In this document: piece by piece, positions 60,280 to 64,000 of the stretch
How positions within the stretch are numbered: the stretch's first letter is position 1
Layout: every line of letters begins with the position of its first letter
Assembly: GCA_037176845.1 (NCBI GenBank)
Contig: JAYKXP010000006.1
Coordinates: 124,001-188,000, forward strand
Length of the DNA: 64,000 nt
Source of the DNA: Paramarasmius palmivorus
Lineage: Eukaryota > Basidiomycota > Agaricomycetes > Agaricales > Marasmiaceae
Direction of reading: 5' to 3'
The notes under the pieces: generated by a model
Told to the model about the DNA's origin: nothing
Database searches by the model: none
The model's input: only the letters and a program-made list of their open reading frames with translations
Position numbers and translations under genes: made by a program

Positions 60280-60800
60280 GTCAATGTGCCAAATAGCTCG
60301 ATAACGGCCTCTGTATCCAAAGATTTGGGTACACGCGTTCTTCGTACGATTAGATACATCGGCGTGGAGGTTGTCCAAGGGAACACACGAGATGAAGTTG
60401 AATTTGGGTTCCGTCGTTCCGTCGTTCCGTCGTTCCCAAGTGGAGTGTCTATAGCCTTTCTACTATACGGACTATCAGCCAAAGATCGACGCGAGAAACT
60501 CCGGAGCTTGAAACTTGAAAGGTACGACACACCCTGCACCCATTGAATAGTCTTACTAACCACACGTCGATAACGGCTTCGTAGTAGCTGATTTCTCTTG
60601 AGCAGAGTTGAGAGCGTTGATGATGCAGATGTGCCACGGTATGTTTTTTTTCTGCAGTTTGGAGGCATCAAAGAAGCTTTGACCCGGAGACCCTGTGAGC
60701 TCAGTTTAACGTTAAGGTGAGAGGCAAGCGTTCAAATTTTCAAACGTTGACGCGGTAAGAGAGCGAACGGGGTAGCCGGGCCCGAGCCGGGCCGGTGTTG
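60280..60800. repeat. Duplicated spacer downstream of A2
   Basis: Second copy of the spacer at 52660-53420, in the same order and orientation. Similarity ends near GCCGGGCCGGTG (about 60785-60800), after which unique sequence follows. Confidence 0.72.
60408..60437 (+). repeat. 8-bp microsatellite GTTCCGTC x3.7
   Basis: Three perfect copies plus six bases of a fourth inside the spacer repeat. The corresponding place after A1 (near 52800) reads TTCAGTCGTTGCC and is not expanded, so the expansion arose after the spacer was duplicated. Confidence 0.85.
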
Positions 60801-62460
60801 GAGACATTGGTCGGATGTTGCATCAAACTTGCATCAAACCTCCCTGTCTCTCTCCATGGATGGAACTCGCAAAGTAGCTTGAAAGTGGCAACGCTGCCTG
60901 GCTGCCTTCCTTTTCATTCACAAGTATTAGTAAATACCTGGGGCGTCGTCGCAAAATGTTCAGGACTAGCCTTTTCCTAGCGGCTGGGACCCAGCCTTCC
61001 TCGCATCACAACTCGCTCCTCATCCTTGTACTCGTCCCCATGGCCAGTAACTCCACCATACTACTGTCATGACCCCCAATTTGCGCAGACTGGACAACTC
61101 GCCAGCATTCTCCATATAAACCATGTCGTCGAGTCCAGCTTGCTCTCAAGACACCCTTCAGGAATCAGAAGCCTTCTTTGGACTGGGACCAAATAACGTG
61201 TTCTTAGTCCACTCGGGAAGATATGTCGGGCAGGTTTTTCTAGCATTGGTGCGTCAATTGCTTTTTTTTTCTCCCGATGATCCTCTAAAAAGACGATTCG
61301 GATAGGCCTAACTCAGCCCGCAGCACAAGCGCTCATGTTTCAAAAACGCTCGACGCGAGTAAAAACACACCCAAACCCCAAGTCAACTTTAGGTCCCTAC
61401 GTGAATCATCTTTCGCGGTGTGGATTTAGCTACTCAGAATACACCAGCAGACATATCCTTTTGCCTTAGCAATCGACTTGAACTACATCAACATTCGAAC
61501 TGAGTCGACGAGCCGGTTTTCCTGTATGGCGCTATACTGGCACCACTTCTCCCAGGTTACGATGAACATTTGAACACGCTTCTTTCTTTCAACTGCAACG
61601 CTCAGCCAAGTTTCAAAGGCGCTGGCATCCCCATCTCCGATTTTCGAGATATCTCCCGGTCTCTGCATTTCAGCCGTCCAATACCAACAGCTACAGACAC
61701 CTTAGGACCATACAATCCTAGGGTTGTTGCAGCGCTTCGGCTCTCTTCACATCGAAGAGCGGTGCAGTGACACTGGAAGGAGAAGTAACAAGCGCTTGAG
61801 CGGTAAGGAACGGCCGCAGAAGTATCATAGGTACGTGTATCCTGCCTTCACTTAATATCAGCCGACTTACGCAAATGTTCAAAGGATATCATTATACCAC
61901 CCAACTCATGTTCCGAATTCTCACTCGAATGATAATATCACATTTTAACTCGCCTTCTCACCTCTGTGTGAACCAAAGCTGTTTCGGTATCAAACCGACG
62001 GTTCCCTGATGACTTTGGTCCTCCCTGAAAAGTTCTCGGCTATGTACTGCCTACCAGCATTATCATGGAATAGAAGACGATACACAGGTGCACCCGGAAT
62101 TCGGCACATCGTCCTTATCGGCATTTGTGGACGTACAAGCTTCAGTTCTAAAGGTGTCAAACCACGCTGCATAGGCATGTTTATCTTTCTTACGTTCACG
62201 GAGCTAGTAATATCCTCCATTGCTATGCCCACAACTCCCCTTTCACATCGCCAGATCCATGTACAGCATCCTGTAGCATGGAAGTCCGAACAGCCTACTC
62301 TATTGTCTTGATGGGCGTTAAGGACTTGTGACTGCCCACTGTGGTAAACGCACTGCCGGAGAAGTATGTTAGAAGCAAGGTCAAGGGCTGGTATACGCGT
62401 TTGGTGATTATCTGGTTGGGTATGAATAGAAATGTGGATAGCTTTGGGCGTTTATCGCTG
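60801..62460. other. Extra unique segment in the A2-B2 spacer
   Basis: The A2-B2 gap is about 1.2 kb longer than the A1-B1 gap. A short ORF at 61123-61305 reads QESEAFFGLGPNNVFLVHSG, which loosely resembles the opening of an uncharacterised fungal family, but it ends at once; it is at most a gene remnant. No terminal repeats, target duplications or transposase sequence were found around the segment. Confidence 0.4.
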
Positions 62461-62690
62461 ACGATGCGGTGATTGCTTCACTTTTTTGTCGCTGCTGTAA
62501 AAACTAATACACCACTTTAGGGCTCCATCTTGACAGCTTCCATTTGTTTCTCGATGGCCATCGCCGAGGAAACATCAAATCGATACAACACGCGTCTTCA
62601 AAAGACCCCATATAACCTCTCCTTTGAGACGGCACTCTTTTCAGCACAACCCCCACCTGGTATACTCATCCACGTCTTCGCTCTTGCGAG

Positions 62691-64000
62691 ATGAGCTTCC
62701 ATCGCTCGTCGCAAGTCTCCATTCGAGGCCAAAACAGGCTGACTAACGTCGGAAGAGACCAGTACAACAACAACAGCAACAACCGGACAATCATCAATAA
62801 GCGGACGACCATCCGAATGGCAGCAGCCAAGTCTACGAAGCAAGCAGCCAAGCAGGGTACTAAATATGACGAGGTGAACAAGTTGACAATGTTCATTAGG
62901 GCTTTCATAGACTAACTGAATGCTTTGCAGTTTACAGCCGTCAAGCATGGCGATATTATCGTCGTGAAGGATTTACATGAAGAGGACCTTGCAGATTGGG
63001 ACCGTATCAGCTGGGGTAGTGGTGGCACGGAGTACCGAATAGTTCGCGAATGCAAGAGAACCATTCAAACCATTCAAGTCTACCCCGACCGGCAATCCAA
63101 GTTTACCGCGTTGGTCTATGAGGGTGACTCGGAAGACGCTCGTAGTTACTGGGAAGAAGATTTTCGGCAATTCTCCGGTACTAGGTTTGTTTCCAGTCAT
63201 CATGAAAAGCCAGAGTAGCTCAAACGTTTTCAGGAACGCGACCTCGTTTCAACTCTTTGGTCTCAATCGTTCTGACGTTCCGATGTTGATTTTTCATGAT
63301 GGTATGCGTCCAGTCACTTCTCTCTTGACGTGGATAAACTCACATCTTTCCAGAGTTGATACCCTTGGGACATTTCTATGCCACTATTAGCTCGTTTTGG
63401 AATAGCATCTATATTCGGCATTTGCAGGTCAGTGTACGTAGATCCAGCTACGAAATACTTGTAACTCATATGTGGTCTATTGTATCAGTTCAATGCGAAA
63501 TGGAATTTGTGGATGAATGCGAAGGGCACTATTTGCGAGGGACCAAGCGGCCCAATATTTGTCGCCGGTGGTATTCCCGACACCTCAATTCTCGTACCCC
63601 CGACTATAAACATGCTAGAAGGCAACACCTCATTCCTTTTTCTTGCGAAGCACAGGTCGAAGATACTTGACCAATGTGTCCTCGAATACGCAATGATTGA
63701 GGGGATTACCGCGTATCTCGATGATTCATTCCCAAACTTGGAAATGTCGGAGGACTGGTTTACCGCGATTCACGATCAGTCGAACCGGATCGTCTGCAAT
63801 TTTTTTCGAAAGACACCCAAGCAGCTACCCGTGGAGATCGTCGGGAGTTTACGTTTTGATACCGTTTATTCGTCATCGCTGGAACCCATTGCGAGGTTCC
63901 CAGAGGGAGGTAGAGTATTGTGGGCGTTGCTCGGAGAATGGGACGTTCCTAATACATTGGTCGGCGACGGGTTGACTCGGTGCGCATGGGAGACGTTCTC
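62691..64000 (+). CDS. Array paralogue B2, incomplete at window end
   Basis: Start: SFHRSSQVSIRGQNRLTNVG with RDQYNNNSNNRTIINKRTTI, closest to B1. Then TKYDE and the shared blocks KHGDIIVVKDLHEEDLADW, IQTIQVYPDRQSKFTALVYE, YWEEDFRQFSGTR, SFQLFGLNRSDVPMLIFHD, ELIPLGHFYATISSFWN, GTICEGPSGPIFVAGG, INMLEGNTSFLFLAKHR and GSLRFDTVYSSSLEPIARFP, up to NTLVGDGLTR. The gene runs past base 64000. Upstream sequence GATGCGGTGATTGCTTCACTTTTTTGTCGCTGCTGTAAAAACT (62462-62504) matches the B1 promoter (about 53687-53728), supporting B identity. Expect a B-type tail beyond the window. Confidence 0.75.

Noticed and set aside
61123..61305. Possible small gene beginning MSSSPACSQDTLQ
   Set aside because: Only one short exon with no continuing frame; kept as a possible remnant, not a gene.
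1..64000. LTR retrotransposons, terminal inverted repeats, tRNAs and CRISPR arrays
   Set aside because: No reverse transcriptase, integrase or transposase sequence, tRNA T-loop pattern or regular spaced repeats were recognised by eye; the repeats present are segmental duplications.

Overview
The window looks like nuclear DNA of a mushroom-forming basidiomycete (Agaricomycetes). The protein genes are dense, lie on both strands, and are cut by many GT-AG introns of about 50-60 bp. They include a fungal phytochrome, NADPH-cytochrome P450 reductase, APC/C Cdc16, DDB1, She9/Mdm33 and HET-domain proteins. No tRNA, rRNA, CRISPR array or intact transposon was recognised.

1-43 kb is mostly a conserved core. 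In order it holds EMG1/NEP1 (-), CDC16 (+), a hybrid histidine-kinase phytochrome (+), an SDR oxidoreductase (-), a small unknown gene (+), an NF-YC/Dpb3-type histone-fold gene (-), a HET-domain gene carrying a frameshift (+), a membrane protein (+), a second HET-domain gene (-), a HIT-domain gene (-) whose stop overlaps the HET start, a methyltransferase-like gene (+), SHE9 (-), P450 reductase (-), a SET-domain gene (-), DDB1 (+), a VNX1-type vacuolar cation/H+ antiporter (-), two Ser-rich unknowns (-), a DUF427 gene (+), a 75-aa membrane ORF and an SH3 protein (+). Housekeeping genes here often form divergent pairs with short shared promoters.

43-64 kb is accessory and built from duplications. 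It starts with a citrate-lyase-beta-like (CLYBL) pseudogene that has lost its middle. The 3' part of that gene is duplicated 2.7 kb away, on the far side of a P-loop NTPase gene of the Crinkler/RHS kind. A nucleotidyltransferase-like gene and an F-box gene follow. The last 14 kb is a tandem array of four large paralogues of an unrecognised family, arranged A-B-A'-B', with duplicated spacers. Each begins with a short Asn/Gln-rich motif of the form NVGxxQxNN. The third copy has a C-terminal frameshift and the fourth runs off the window.

The array, together with the NTPase, F-box and HET genes, has the look of a rapidly evolving self/non-self or defence neighbourhood. That functional reading is inference. 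Three stop/start overlaps (TAATG once, ATGA twice) were found on same-strand neighbours or on an upstream ORF, which is notable for a nuclear eukaryotic genome.
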